Source: Canna indica (Eukaryota > Streptophyta > Magnoliopsida > Zingiberales > Cannaceae). Taken from it: a DNA stretch of 64,000 nucleotides. Shown here piece by piece: positions 1 to 10,477 of this stretch. Location: the NCBI GenBank assembly GCA_034359265.1, contig CP136895.1, forward strand, positions 54,702,001-54,766,000, given 5' to 3'. The translations under genes and the position numbers were made by a program. The notes beneath the pieces are model-generated. The model was not told the origin of the DNA. It made no database searches and saw only the letters and a list, made by a program, of their open reading frames with translations. Within the stretch, counting starts at the first letter, position 1. The number at the start of each line of letters is the position of its first letter.

Positions 1-188
1 CTTTTGACTTGATCTTTGGACTCATTCAAGTGACTTTGGTGCACTCGTCGATCTTCAATAAACTTCCGTGACGAACCCGAGTGCGACGATGAATGTCCTT
101 CCGATTTTCGATTTCTTCTGATATTTTCGATCTAGGACATCGAACGCTAATTGATATGGAACCTGAAAGATATTCTCAATGAAATTAT
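1..188 (-). repeat. LTR fragment flanking the first LTR element
   Basis: Bases from about 75 to 183 match 60775-60895 in the same orientation, with scattered substitutions. The match includes the stretch around 'gatatggaacctgaaag'. The 60.8-kb copy lies at the LTR/internal junction of a minus-strand gag-only element, so this is taken as a fragment of the same LTR family. The match stops at the insertion point of the next element. The first 70 bases show nothing recognisable. Confidence 0.6.
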
Positions 189-1763
189 TGTTAGCTAAAG
201 GGCTCTTCCTTCATGCTATATTTCCTCATAATTATTTTGATGATAACAAACCCATTTAACAAGTGTTTAAGCATGAAAATTGTAGGATCGATGAAAGATT
301 TGTCAAGTCTATCGTATCTTGATCAATCCTCAAAATAGGTCAACGTGTGCATCAAAAATATGTTAGGAAGCATGGACAATCCTTCAATCATAAAGCACGT
401 TGAAGAACGAAGCCGGAAATCGAGGGCAAAATGAAAAATCCAAGCTAGAAAAATTTCCAACTCTATTTCGGTCGATCGACCGATCGACCGAATGGAGTAA
501 AAGCATTGGCAGCAGCCAATTCGGTCAACCGAATGTCGCCAAAAAATGGCAGTAGCCATTCGGTCGACCAAAGTTGGTGAAATCATATGGCTATCGCTGC
601 GTCGGTCGGCCGACTGATGCTAAAAATTGGTAGAAAGTTCATCGGTCAATCGACTGGTCAACCGGATGACTTAGCATGAGCGACTTCATAGAGTCGGTCG
701 ACCGATTGGTCGACCGCGCCAAATCTCACGACAATCGGTTGATCCGTCGGTCGACCGAATTCTTATAGAAGCTGGCTTCGATCGACTGACCGGTCGATCG
801 GGTATGAAGTAGTCTTTTTTCCATCGAGCGGTCGAGCGGTCGAGCGGTCGACCCGTCGGTCGACCGATCAGAGGAAAAACATTGCAGTGAGCCAGCGATT
901 GAATGGCCGGTCGACCAATGCTTCGACCGGACCATCGACCGAGCATCTGTAACGGTCGAAAATAATCCTGTTGATGCCTTGTTTCAGCCAGACCTATATA
1001 TACTCCCTTCTAATCTTTTTACTTAACTTTTCTCCCTCAAATCTTTGATGATAAAAGGTTCAAAAGAGTGATCAAATTGCATCTTCCAAATCTTCAAAGC
1101 GCCAAGTGTTCGTCTGATAAGTCTTGATACGTTGCTGCCAAAAGTGTTATATACTTCAAAGGGTTGACCAAGCTGATTAGGCGCGTGAAGAAGAGGCGTC
1201 CAATAGTGATAAGAATTCAATTCCTCTTCTTGTAATAAGCTTTTGTTTATTTTATCTTTCAACTCTTGTATTTGCGTCTGTAGAAGACCAGGTGGGTCTT
1301 CTGTGTGGAAAGTGGTTTCCTTGTTGTGAAGGAGTAAAGCCACCTGTGTAAACTAAGTTTTATTTGAATTAGTTAAGTTGTCCCTTAGGGTAGAGGTGGA
1401 AGAGTGCTCGCGATAAGAAGGCGGAGATTTTTGGGTGTGGAAGTGCCTTAGGTCGAGAGTGCGACTCTTCGAGTCAAAATCCTCGTTGTAAGGGAGACTC
1501 AAATTAATCTAGTAAAATTAGTTTGGAAATCCTAAGCGGGGTGCTTAGGTAGTGGAGTAGGCATTGGGGCCGAACCACTATATATCACTTGTGTTTGCAT
1601 TGATCTTGATTTGTGCTTAATTGTTTATTATTGCTTTCGCATTTAAATCGCATAATTGAAATTCGCCTAATTCAAGAAAATGATTAAATTGGAATATAGG
1701 CTAATCGAATTAGTAAACACACTATTCACCCCCCCCCCCTCTAGTGTCGCCATTTCGCCTTCA
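189..1763 (+). repeat. 5' LTR of gag-only Copia-like element A
   Basis: It begins TGTTAG and ends in CA, just before a tRNA-Met-type primer binding site. The start is repeated at 14241 directly after a polypurine tract, and the two copies align through about 15213. The U3 part (470-960) is packed with GTCGAC/GATCGACC palindromic motifs, followed by a TATA box near 994. A C-run followed by 'ctctagtgtcgcc' lies at the 3' end. Open frames in the motif cluster are by-products of the repeats, not genes. The 5 bases before it (attat, 184-188) are the presumed target duplication; the right partner is lost. Confidence 0.85.
994..1002 (+). promoter_or_regulatory. TATA box in the 5' LTR of element A
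   Basis: A 'ctatatata' motif lies about 40 bases after the last GTCGAC-type motif and before a pyrimidine-rich stretch. The same arrangement occurs in the 3' LTR near 15031. It is the likely LTR promoter; the start site is inferred. Confidence 0.55.
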
Positions 1764-1765
1764 AT

Positions 1766-1777
1766 TGGTATTAGAGC
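1766..1777 (+). other. Primer binding site (tRNA-Met type), element A
   Basis: 'tggtattagagc' lies two bases after the LTR end. It differs by one base from the usual plant Copia tRNA-Met site (tggtatcagagc), which is present exactly at 52229 in the other Copia here. Confidence 0.8.
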
Positions 1778-1931
1778 AGGTTCGTAGTTTGAGATTTCAC
1801 AATCTCTTCTACACCGTATCTCGATCCTAAAATGGCACTAGATAGTAGAGTGTCTTCACCTCCTACGTTTGATGAGTCTAACTTTGGTCTTTGGAAGAGT
1901 AGAATGTATACTTTCACTACCAGAAACTTGG

Positions 1932-2220
1932 TCTTCAGCAACGGCTATCAGCAACGGCCGCTCAAGCCGTTGCTATTTGCAACGGCATTCTTACGGCCGC
2001 CCGAGCCGTTGCAGATATCTGTATCTGCAACGGCGTTCTAACGGAAAACCGAGCCGTTGCTGATTATTTTAATTATCAGCAACGGCTTTCGGACGGAAAG
2101 GCTAGCCGTTGCTGATTTTTTAATTTTCAGCAACGGCTTGCTAACGGATAAGTGAGCCGTTGCTGATGATAACTTATCAGCAACAGCTTTCTAACGGGCG
2201 AGTGAGCCGTTGCTGATAAG
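1932..2220. repeat. Left subterminal repeats of the CACTA element
   Basis: 'agcaacggc' and its inverse 'gccgttgct' alternate about every 30-40 bases, many pairs forming short inverted repeats. Such arrays bind TNPA in the En/Spm system; binding here is inferred. Confidence 0.85.
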
Positions 2221-2657
2221 TTTATATAGGGCACGCTCTCGCGCCCGACCCTTCTTCCTCCCGCTGCTGCCGCCGCCGCCTCCTGCCGAGAACTTCGTCG
2301 CTGCTGCCGTTGCTGCCGATGCCGACGCCTCTCGCCGCCGCGCCGCTGCCGCTGCTGCCGGTATGTTGATCGGCCGGCCTATACGGTTTCGGCCGGAGAT
2401 GTTAAAATCCGACCGAAACCCTATTTCTAGGGTTTCGGCCGGCGGCGGTCGGCCTATGGCCGCCGCCGGACCTTCTACAGTGGCCGGACAGTGTGTCCGG
2501 CCACTGTACGCCGGCGCCGGAGGGTGGACTCCGGCGCCGGAATATATATATATATATATTGTTTTTGAAATTGTTAATTAATTATTTTATAAATGTTAAT
2601 TAATTGTTTAGATTAATTGTTTAATTTGTTAGATTAATTATTAGGGTTTAGATTAAT
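2221..2657 (+). other. GC-rich leader of the CACTA element
   Basis: Very GC-rich CCG/GCC-repetitive DNA (2230-2545) is followed by a short TA tract and AT-rich DNA. An open frame at 2210-2581 encodes only low-complexity Pro/Ala/Arg stretches and is not considered a gene. It resembles the GC-rich untranslated first exon of En/Spm elements. The same segment, diverged, is at about 38220-38540 in the deletion derivative. Confidence 0.5.
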
Positions 2658-2897
2658 TTCGGACGCGCGCCGGAATCGTCCACTTCGGACGCGCGCCGGA
2701 ATCATCCAATTCGGACTCGCGCCGGAATCGTCCAATTCGGACTCGCGCCGGAATCGTCCACTTCGGACGCGCGCCGGAATCGTCCAATTCGGACTCGTGC
2801 CGGAATCGTCCACTTCGGACGCGCGCCGGAATCGTCCAATTCGGACTCGCGCCGGAATCGTCCACTTCGGACGCGCGCCGAAATCGTCCAATATGGA
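2658..2897. repeat. 26-bp tandem array in the CACTA element
   Basis: About nine units of 26 bases, each beginning 'ttcggac' and containing 'cgcgccggaatcgtcca', alternate between two variants (gacgcgcg/gactcgcg). Since 3 x 26 is 78, a multiple of 3, frames stay open through the array and give false minus-strand ORFs. The same array occurs at 37868-38093. Confidence 0.9.
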
Positions 2898-3098
2898 CTC
2901 GAACTGTCTCAAAACATTTAGAAAATAATCATCCATCCGACGAGTTGATATGTTTCACGTACGCATCGATCAGTCGGATATGATTTAGCAAAACCTTAGA
3001 TCCGTTCGGGGATTGTATGTTCGTGTAAAAGAAGTAGATGATCTTTTATACGACGTACAATTCTTGAATTGTCCCTGATTGGACAATTTGGGAATATA

Positions 3099-3290
3099 GT
3101 TATTTGTACTGCACTTACATTTTTATTTTAACTGTTAACTAATTATTCTAAATTTCGGCAACATCTCTCTTGTTCTCCGATACGCGCCCAGATGATATGC
3201 GTATTCGGAGAACTGTAGGGAGATGCTGTCGAAATTTAGAATAATTAGTTAACAGTTAAAATAAAAATGTAAGTGCAGTACGAATAACAT
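3099..3290 (+). other. Long imperfect hairpin upstream of the CACTA transposase
   Basis: Two arms of about 88 bases are inverse complements. The outer halves are nearly perfect (about 3103-3155 against 3235-3287). The inner halves have several mismatches and small bulges around 'ttctccgatacgc' / 'gcgtattcggagaa'. The loop is about 12 bases (cccagatgatat). It ends some 50 bases before the transposase start, so it would lie in the 5' untranslated part of the transcript. It could be a source of small RNAs or a structured leader. It is absent from the deletion derivative. Confidence 0.8.
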
Positions 3291-3341
3291 AAATCCCGAA
3301 TGGAATAGGACCATCTCACCTAAAGACATTAACCAAAGAAA

Positions 3342-6300
3342 TTGTCATTGATTGACAGAATCATGTCGGCTGATCGAAGTTGGATGTACCGACGTTTTGA
3401 TCATGGAGCTTTAACGAATGAGTTTCGATTAGGCGTAACGTACTTCCTAAATTTCGCCTATTCGAATCGGAATTTCGTTAGCATGGGTGATCAAATCCGA
3501 TGTCCGTGCCGCATTTGTTCGAATGGCCGATTTTTGGATCGGGAGACTGTCACTCTGCATCTATATACCAAAGGATTTACACCAAGATATTTTCTATGGA
3601 CTTGTCACGGGGAGTCACGCGAAGTCGGGACGTCGAGCAATCCTGTCGTTTAGACATATGGTGAATCTTCCTCTGCTGGTGCTTCTTCATCCGGTCAATG
3701 TAATCCCTATAGAACTATGATACTTGATAGTCTTGGGGGTCAATTCCACCTGAATGATAATGTTGATCGGCCAGTTCTTCAGACATCAGTCCCACCAGAT
3801 ACTACAGCGGTTGATATCACAGAAGTAGGGGCTGCGGTAGAGATTGAATTACCGAATAAAGAAGCTGCAGAATTTTACGAGATGTTGAAAGCTGCCGATG
3901 AACCTTTGTATGAGAATTGTCCTAAATACACTAGGTTTTCAGCAATGACACAGCTCTTAAACATCAAGGCCGATTGTAATATCAGCGGAGTTGCGTATGA
4001 TCGGATTGCTGGATTGATTAATGGAATGCTGCCTACTGATAACAAGTTTGAGCCTACTTTTTATAAGACTAAAAAGCTAATGAGAAAATTGGGGCTTGGG
4101 TACGAAAAAATACACGCGTGCCAAAATAACTGCATTTTATATTATAAAGAAAATGTGCAGTTGGATAAATGCTCTGTATGTCAACACCCTCGTTACAAGG
4201 AGAAGAAATCGGTCCGACAGAAAAATATCTCGTTTAAGGTGCTTCGGTATTTTCCACTAACACCGAGGCTTCAAAGATTATTCATGTCGGAAAAGACAGC
4301 CCCCTACATGAGTTGGCATGCAAGAAGTCGTGATGATACAGTAATGACTCATCCATCTGACAGTGAAGCATGGAAACATTTGGATACATGTTATCCTTCA
4401 TTTGCTATGGATACTAGAAATATCAGATTGGGATTGTGCACAGATGGTTTTAATCCGTTTGGGCATTCTGCAACTCCTTATTCAGTTTGGCCAGTGCTGC
4501 TGACAGTTTATAATTTGCCACCGTCAATGTGCATGAAAGATGAATTTATTTATCTTTCGATGATTATTCCGGGTCCTAAGGGTCCGCGAAAAGAAATTGA
4601 CATATTTCTCAGACCCTTGATAGATGAATTGAAAACATTGTGGACTGAGGGAGCTGTCACTTATGATTGTCATCGGAAGCAAAACTTCAATTTAAAGGCC
4701 GCGGTCTTGTGGACAATCAATGATTTCCCCGCGTACGGCATGTTGTCGGGTTGGAGCACTCACGGCCGACTCTCTTGCCCGTATTGTATGGAACACTCTA
4801 AATCAATCAGTCTTCAGAACGGACGAAAAATCTCATTCTTTGATTGTCATCGTCGATTCCTACCGGTTCATCACCAGTATCGAAGGAATCGTAATAAATT
4901 TACTAAGGGCAGAGTCGAAAGAGATGGGCCACCACCGATGTTGTCTGGTGAACAAATGTTAGCACGTGTTTCAGCACTTCCAGATATAGTATTTGGTCGC
5001 AATGAAAGAGTGTCAGGTTTTGGCCAAACACACAACTGGGTGAAAAAAAGTATCTTTTGGGAATTGCCCTATTGGAGTTCATTATTGATTCGACATAATT
5101 TAGATGTCATGCACATTGAAAAAAATGTGTTTGATAATATTTTCAACACTGTGATGGATATTTTTGGAAAAACTAAAGATAATGTCAAAGCCCGACATGA
5201 TCTGAAAATACTTTGTAAAAGACCAGAGTTGGAGTTACAAGAGGTCAACGGACGATATCTGAAACCGAAGGCCCTATATGTGTTAAATAAACAACAGATC
5301 AAAGATGTTTGTCAATGGGTAAAAGAACTCAGATTACCCGATGGATATGCTTCAAACTTATCTCGATGTGTGAACGTCGATGATTGCAAAATATCAGGGA
5401 TGAAGAGCCATGATTGTCATGTATTCATGCAGAGATTACTTCCGATCGCATTTCGAGATCTTCTACCTGATAATATTTGGGGTCTGTTGACTGAATTAAG
5501 TATGTTTTTTAGAAGCATCTGTGCAAATGTCCTTCGAGTCGAAGATATGTCAACACTTGAAAATAATATTGTTGAAATCATATGCAAGCTGGAGCAGTTT
5601 TTCCCTCCTGCATTTTTTGACTCGATGGAGCATCTACCGATACACTTGGCATACGAGGCACGAGTTGGTGGCCCCGTTCAATATCGTTGGATGTACTTAT
5701 TTGAAAGATACATGAATCGTCTGAAGAAAAAAGTAAAGAACACCGCAGCTGTTGAAGGATCAATATCTGAATCGTATATCATCCAAGAAATTTCAGCATT
5801 CTGCTCATTTTACTTTGAATCGACAGTACAGACAAGATTTGATCGTCTTCCACGTAACGACGATGGGGGTGTTCGACATTCAGATAGACGTTTAAATATA
5901 TTTTGTCACTCTGGTCGTGCTTTTGGTTCTCGTCCATCTCGACACTTAAGCGATGAAGAGTATCATTTGGCACACTTGTATGTATTACTCAATTGTCCAG
6001 AGATTGAACAATTCATTGAAATATTTGACATTGAGATGGTGCAAAAATACTCTATTCACAACGATCAAGAATTGGAGAGATTACGGAATCGTGATTTCCC
6101 TACTTGGATTCAAACTTACAGCAAAGATCACAGAGCTGAAATAGATGAAAAAATATTTGAGTTTGTTAGTGGACCGTCGCGACTTGTGTCGTGCTATAGC
6201 GGATATTTTGTTAACGGGTATAAATTTCACACGGTTGAATATTCATCTACAAAAAAGACGATGAATGCTGGGGTCTGCGTGAAAGGGACAACCTATGTTG

Positions 6301-6842
6301 AATGTGATATGGATTTCTATGGACTAGTGGAAGAAGTGATAGAGTTGCACTACTTCGGCTTGAAATCAGTGTTCCTATTTAGATGTCATTGGTTCGATAC
6401 AACAGAAAGGGGCATGAAAGTTCATCAAAAATACAAACTTGTTGAGGTTAATTACAAATCGAAATTGGCAGCAAATGAGCCATTTATATTGGCATCACAA
6501 GCCGAACAAGTATATTACGCGAAGTATCCGGCTCGAAATAAAGATAGAGCAGATTGGCGTGTAGTCTGTAAGACAAAAGGTAGAGGAAAAATTGATCCGA
6601 TAGTAGGAGAAAATGATCCTCCTGGTTTCTATCAAGAAGATGATATTCCTGCTGTGGATCATATTATTCCAATACTCGAGGATGCAGACACAACGTCAAT
6701 TCAATTAGAAGTTGAATATGCTGATGATGACGATCATGAAATTGAGGAAGCTGGAGATGAAGAAGATGAAGAAGAGGAAGAAGAGGAAGAAGAGGAAGAA
6801 GAAGAAGAATTCGAAGACTATTATTCAGATGATGAAGAATAA
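3342..6842 (+). CDS. CACTA transposase (TNP2/TNPD type) with one in-frame stop
   Basis: One frame of 1167 codons is interrupted only by TAG at 3651-3653. The part before the stop is a transposase-associated domain (DRSWMYRR, the CPCRIC cysteine pair, then LHLYTKGFTPRYFLW). After it come the Transposase_21/TNP2 core (YDCHRKQNFNLKAAVLWTIN, CPYCMEHSKS, HNLDVMHIEKNV), a DUF4218-type region (HDCHVFMQRLLPIAFRDLLP, EHLPIHLAYEARVGGPVQYR), a DUF4216-type region (KVHQKYKLVEVNYKSKLA) and a C-terminal tail of about 35 mostly Glu/Asp residues. The protein would bind and cut the element ends with the TNPA-like partner downstream. The TAG may be a disabling mutation; a small spliced intron or readthrough cannot be excluded ('cgtttag' could serve as an acceptor). 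Everything else is open, so decay is recent. Confidence 0.88.
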
Positions 6843-6917
6843 TTGTAAAGTATATATTTTATTAAATATATCTCTACTATTTATACAATAATCTGATTAT
6901 ATGTCTGTTCGACAGAT

Positions 6918-8462
6918 ATGTCTGGTCGTGGTTATCGACGCAGGAGAGTTTCGGAGTCTCCGATCGGTGAGACTCCAGCACTTACTCATGCTGCTGATCC
7001 TCCTGTTGCTGATCCTCATTCCGATGATACTGCCGAGGCTAGTACATCTAGACGTAGGCGGCCACGCGGGCCGAACAGGTGGCAGCCTCCACCAGCCACA
7101 GAGTCACGTAGATTGATTAGCGTGATTGGGGAGCGGTACGTAATATATCATGAATTATGAATCATTACAAATTCATTATATCATAATATAATATTAAAAT
7201 TTATTTTTGTTGTGCAGGTTCCAGCAAGAAGAAGTGCCGAGGAGCATTTCTTCTACTATTCGACGATACATGCACGGGGCATGGCCTACGTGGTCTCACG
7301 TGCCTAGCGAGCACGTCGACATGTTATGGCGCGAGTTTGAGGCACGTATTATTATTTTTTTTACATGCATGATGATATATTAATATTGGTACTGATATTA
7401 TTATTTTGCAGGCTCGCTATACATGGGCCGAGGACCAGAGGCCCTTCATTTACGCTGCCTGGGAGGCTATTTCCCGGGCAAGGTACAACGGGCAGCTGGG
7501 GCAAGCTCGGTCCCAGGCGATGGCCCGAGCTGGGACCACTAACATCGCGGAGACTCGGGGATACGGCCCCGGTTGGATTACTCCGGATATATGGGACCAG
7601 CTCGTGGGGATATGGTCGACGGATCGATGGCAGGAGGTTTCTCGGAATGCGGCTAGAAATCGCATGTCGGGAGGAGCAGCGCGTCACACCGGCGGCTCTG
7701 TTGCATTTGCAGTGCACGCAAACCGTATGGTAAGTATATCTTTTAATTATATATTTTATTTGTTATTATGTGTACTAATTAATGTATTTGTTTTGTAAAT
7801 GTAGACGACGGTGTCGGATGACGGGACTGTCCAGCGACCCTCCCCGATGGCAGTGTTTGAGCGGACTCACCGTCGAGCACATGGGACTGGGGAGTACATC
7901 CACAACCGCGCTGCATACATTATGGTAATTATATATTTGTTTAAATTATTCATTATATATTTATAATTTAAGTTTTATGATAAATATTAAACAAAAAATC
8001 AAACTCGAGTAGGAGACCTACAGCCAGACGGTGGTGCAGCGCGGGGGTACCCCCGAGGACTTTGACGCAGCATCGTGGGTCGAGGCCGCAGGTGGCTGGG
8101 ACCATGGCCGCGTATATGGCTTCGCAGATAGTGGTCATGCGCGAGCCGTACTAGGGCCACTTGGGGCACCGACCCCTCCGGTCGCTGGTGAGCGGCCGTC
8201 CACCTCTAGATCCAGTTATGATCATAGTAACAGAATAAGGACTCTAGAGGAGACGGTCGCGCATCAGACTGAGATGATGGAGCGCCAGAGTCAGATGATG
8301 GCAGATATACAATCTATGCTACTCAACATGTCAGGTCATCCCGAAGCAGGCATCTCTTCGGCATCATCTAATCTGTCGTCCTCGAGTCAGTCCACGCCGG
8401 TGTACACTCAAGCACTCCAGACCCCGCCATATGATCCAGGCCATCCTCCATCGTCATCGTGA
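6918..8462 (+). CDS. TNPA-like protein of the CACTA element (Ptta/En/Spm plant transposase family), five exons
   Basis: Predicted exons: 6918-7135, 7218-7341, 7412-7729, 7805-7924 and 8013-8462. They join in one frame of 410 codons including the stop. Exon 1 encodes an Arg-rich, Pro-rich N-terminus. Exons 2-4 encode the conserved family core (MHGAWPTWSHVP, TWAEDQRPFIYAAWE, GGSVAFAVHANRM). Exon 5 adds 'GGTPEDFDAASWVEAAGGW', a Met/Gln coiled-coil stretch (TLEETVAHQTEMMERQ) and a Ser-rich tail. Introns 1, 3 and 4 are GT-AG. Intron 2 fits only as GC-AG (GAG|GCACGT), and the other copy has the same bases. By analogy with En/Spm TNPA it would bind the subterminal repeats. All five exons are open. 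Confidence 0.8.
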
Positions 8463-8767
8463 GATTTTGTTTATATTGACTTTGTTACTCAGATATTGAA
8501 CTTGTTTAATTTATATTGACTATGTTACTCAGATGTTGATACTTCAATTTTACATTTGAATTGTGTTTATACTATCGTGGATAATTATGAATATAAATAT
8601 AATTGTTTTGATGTATATCTTGGTGTGTTTGTGATGTGTGAATGAATGTGTATGAGATGTTTGTGATGTGTGTATGAGGGTATGGGTGTGTGAGTTATGT
8701 ATCAGATAAATGTATCAATGTATCAACGGAAATTAGAAATTTGAAATATTTCTGTTTGCAGGTATGG

Positions 8768-9150
8768 GTCATCAGCAACGGCTTTCCCATGGCCGTCCGT
8801 GGGAAAGCCGTTGCTACAAGTGTATCGACAACCGTTGCTGATGACCTACAGCAACGGCTAGCGACGGGTTTTTACTAACGGCTTTGCTACGGACTCGAGG
8901 CCGTTGCTATTAATGTTATCAGCAACGGCTCCGGTTCCGTGGTAAAACCGTTGCTGAAAATATTTTTAGCGACGGCCCAGCGGCCGTTGCTGATAATGTT
9001 TAGAGCGACGGCCCGAGCGGCCGTTGCTGATCCGTTGCTAAGTCATCAGCAACGCGACTTTCTGTCACGGCTTTATTGCAACGGCTCAGCCGTTGCTGAT
9101 TCCCGTCAGCAACGGCTCAGCAACGACATCAGCCGTTGCTGATGACCATT
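8768..9150. repeat. Right subterminal repeats of the CACTA element
   Basis: Dense 'cagcaacggct' and 'agccgttgctgat' motifs in both orientations run up to the right terminus. The 300 bases before it (8463-8767) are AT-rich and TG-rich with no gene. Confidence 0.85.
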
Positions 9151-10477
9151 TTTCTAGTAGTGTTTTCTGAAGACTCAAGGTATAGGTGTGTTTAATATGG
9201 TACAGATAAAATACATTGAACCTAGAGAAAATATGGATTCATGGACCCAAGAACAAATTAATATGTTTGAGTTAAATGCAAAAGCTACAAATTACATATT
9301 TTGTTCTTTGGGAAATAATGTACTTGAAAAAATCATGCATTGTACTTCTGCATATGATATTTGGAATACCCTGAATATGTTTTATGATTATGCTAAAACT
9401 GAAGAACTCATTACCCTAAATGAAGGAGACAATGACAATTGTCATGCTCCTATATCTAATGAAGTTCTTGAAGCTTTTAGTGTTTCTAGCCAAAGAAGTA
9501 CAAAAAGACGGAAGAGAAAGGTGGTATGCCACCTATGCAATGAGAAAGGGCACATGAAAAAGAATTGTCCTAGCATGAAGAACAAGGCAAAGAAGAGGTC
9601 AAAGGTTTCCACATCATCATCCAATTCAAACGAAACGTCCTCTTGCAATGACTATGAAGCTACCTCAAAGACTTGCCCCATGAATGATAATGATGAGGTA
9701 CTCTCCTCCCCTTCTAGTCATGTTAATAATAATGATAGTTTTAACTCATCTAGTTCTCATGATTTTGATGATTTAATGGATGAGTATAAAATCATGTATG
9801 CATTGCTCTTGAAAAAGGATAAAGAAAATAAAAGGATTAAGAATGAGAATTCTATACTCAGTTCACTTGTGCACACTCTAGAATTAGAAAATGAAAAATT
9901 GAAATCTAGCTCACTTGATCCATGCCATGATAACTTAGAATCCGAGTTTAATGCCTTGAAGCATAAAAATGATAACTTGAAAAATGAAAATAGCATGTTG
10001 AAAACCCAATTGCATGCAATTCAAAAATCTATGAATGATTTGAAAAGTGAAGTCATTTCCTTGAGTAAGAAAGTAAATGAATTTAAGAATGCCTCATCTC
10101 TTAAGAACAATAGAACAAAAAATGCTTATTTAAAGAATGCCAATGTTCATCATCATTCTTATGTTAGGCATTCTACACTTAAACCTCAAGTTAAAAAGAA
10201 GAATGCTTCACTTAAGATTGCTCATGTCCATCAATTCTCTCATGTCAAACTTTCCAACATTAAACCTCATGTCCATAATGAAAGGAAGAAATTTAATGGA
10301 CATTGTTTTTGTTGCGGTGTATATGGGCATGCTATATATAATTGTGCATTCAAGATGAACCCAAGTGGAGTTAAAACACTTTGGGTAGCTAAGCCCTCTA
10401 ACACTCAAGGACCCAAAGTCATTTGGGTACCAAAAGTCCCATGCTCTTTTGTAGGGGGAGCAACTGCACAAGGGTAA

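Larger units (their letters stand above)
1915..9162 (+). mobile_element. CACTA (En/Spm) DNA transposon, autonomous-like copy
   Basis: The left end reads CACTACCAGAAA and the right end is the inverse of CACTACTAGAAA, one mismatch apart. Both sides carry the 3-bp duplication TTT (1912-1914 and 9163-9165), as expected for CACTA. Subterminal arrays of 'agcaacggct' motifs in both orientations occupy each end. Inside, in order: a GC-rich leader, a 26-bp tandem array, a long hairpin, a TNP2-type transposase and a five-exon TNPA-like gene. Length is 7248 bp. A deletion derivative of the family lies at 35534-38845 in the opposite orientation. Confidence 0.95.
1832..10477 (+). pseudogene. gag of element A, split by the CACTA insertion (1832-1914 and 9163-10477)
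   Basis: The start at 1832 follows the primer binding site by about 55 bases and opens with a Copia-type Gag N-terminus (FDESNFGLWKSRM). The frame is broken at 1914 by the CACTA element and resumes after it. Removing the element and one TTT duplication keeps the frame open to the stop at 10477. The downstream part has a UBN2-like Gag region, a first CCHC knuckle (CHLCNEKGHMKKNC, about 9526), a Ser/Asn-rich linker, a long Lys/Asn/Leu-rich coiled coil (about 9780-10100), and a second knuckle (CFCCGVYGHAIYNC, about 10303) followed by a WVPK motif. The stop comes before any protease. A close relative is at 63274-64000 on the minus strand. Confidence 0.8.

Noticed and set aside
470..960. Open frames rich in Arg-Ser-Thr-Asp (RPTDRS-like), possibly a coding repeat
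   Set aside because: They arise from the GTCGAC-type palindromic cluster in the LTR, appear in several frames and both strands, and have no start context or family.
1766..1777. Possible tRNA gene remnants at the tggtatcagagc sites
   Set aside because: Only the 3' complement of a tRNA is present and it directly follows LTR ends, as expected for primer binding sites. No cloverleaf can be made.
2658..2897. CRISPR-like array of 26-base repeats
   Set aside because: Units are contiguous with no unique spacers, and the context is a plant CACTA transposon. The 27-base array at 30940-31040 is rejected for the same reason.
2634..2936. Minus-strand ORFs with repeated GRFRRASEVDDSG peptides
   Set aside because: A 26-bp array has a 78-base coding period, so it stays open in several frames by chance. 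The same happens at 37789-38105.
7365..7733. Alternative frame through TNPA-like exon 3
   Set aside because: It would follow from a GT donor four bases downstream, but it gives a peptide unlike the family. The GC-AG reading preserves conserved motifs and gives consistent exon phases in both copies.
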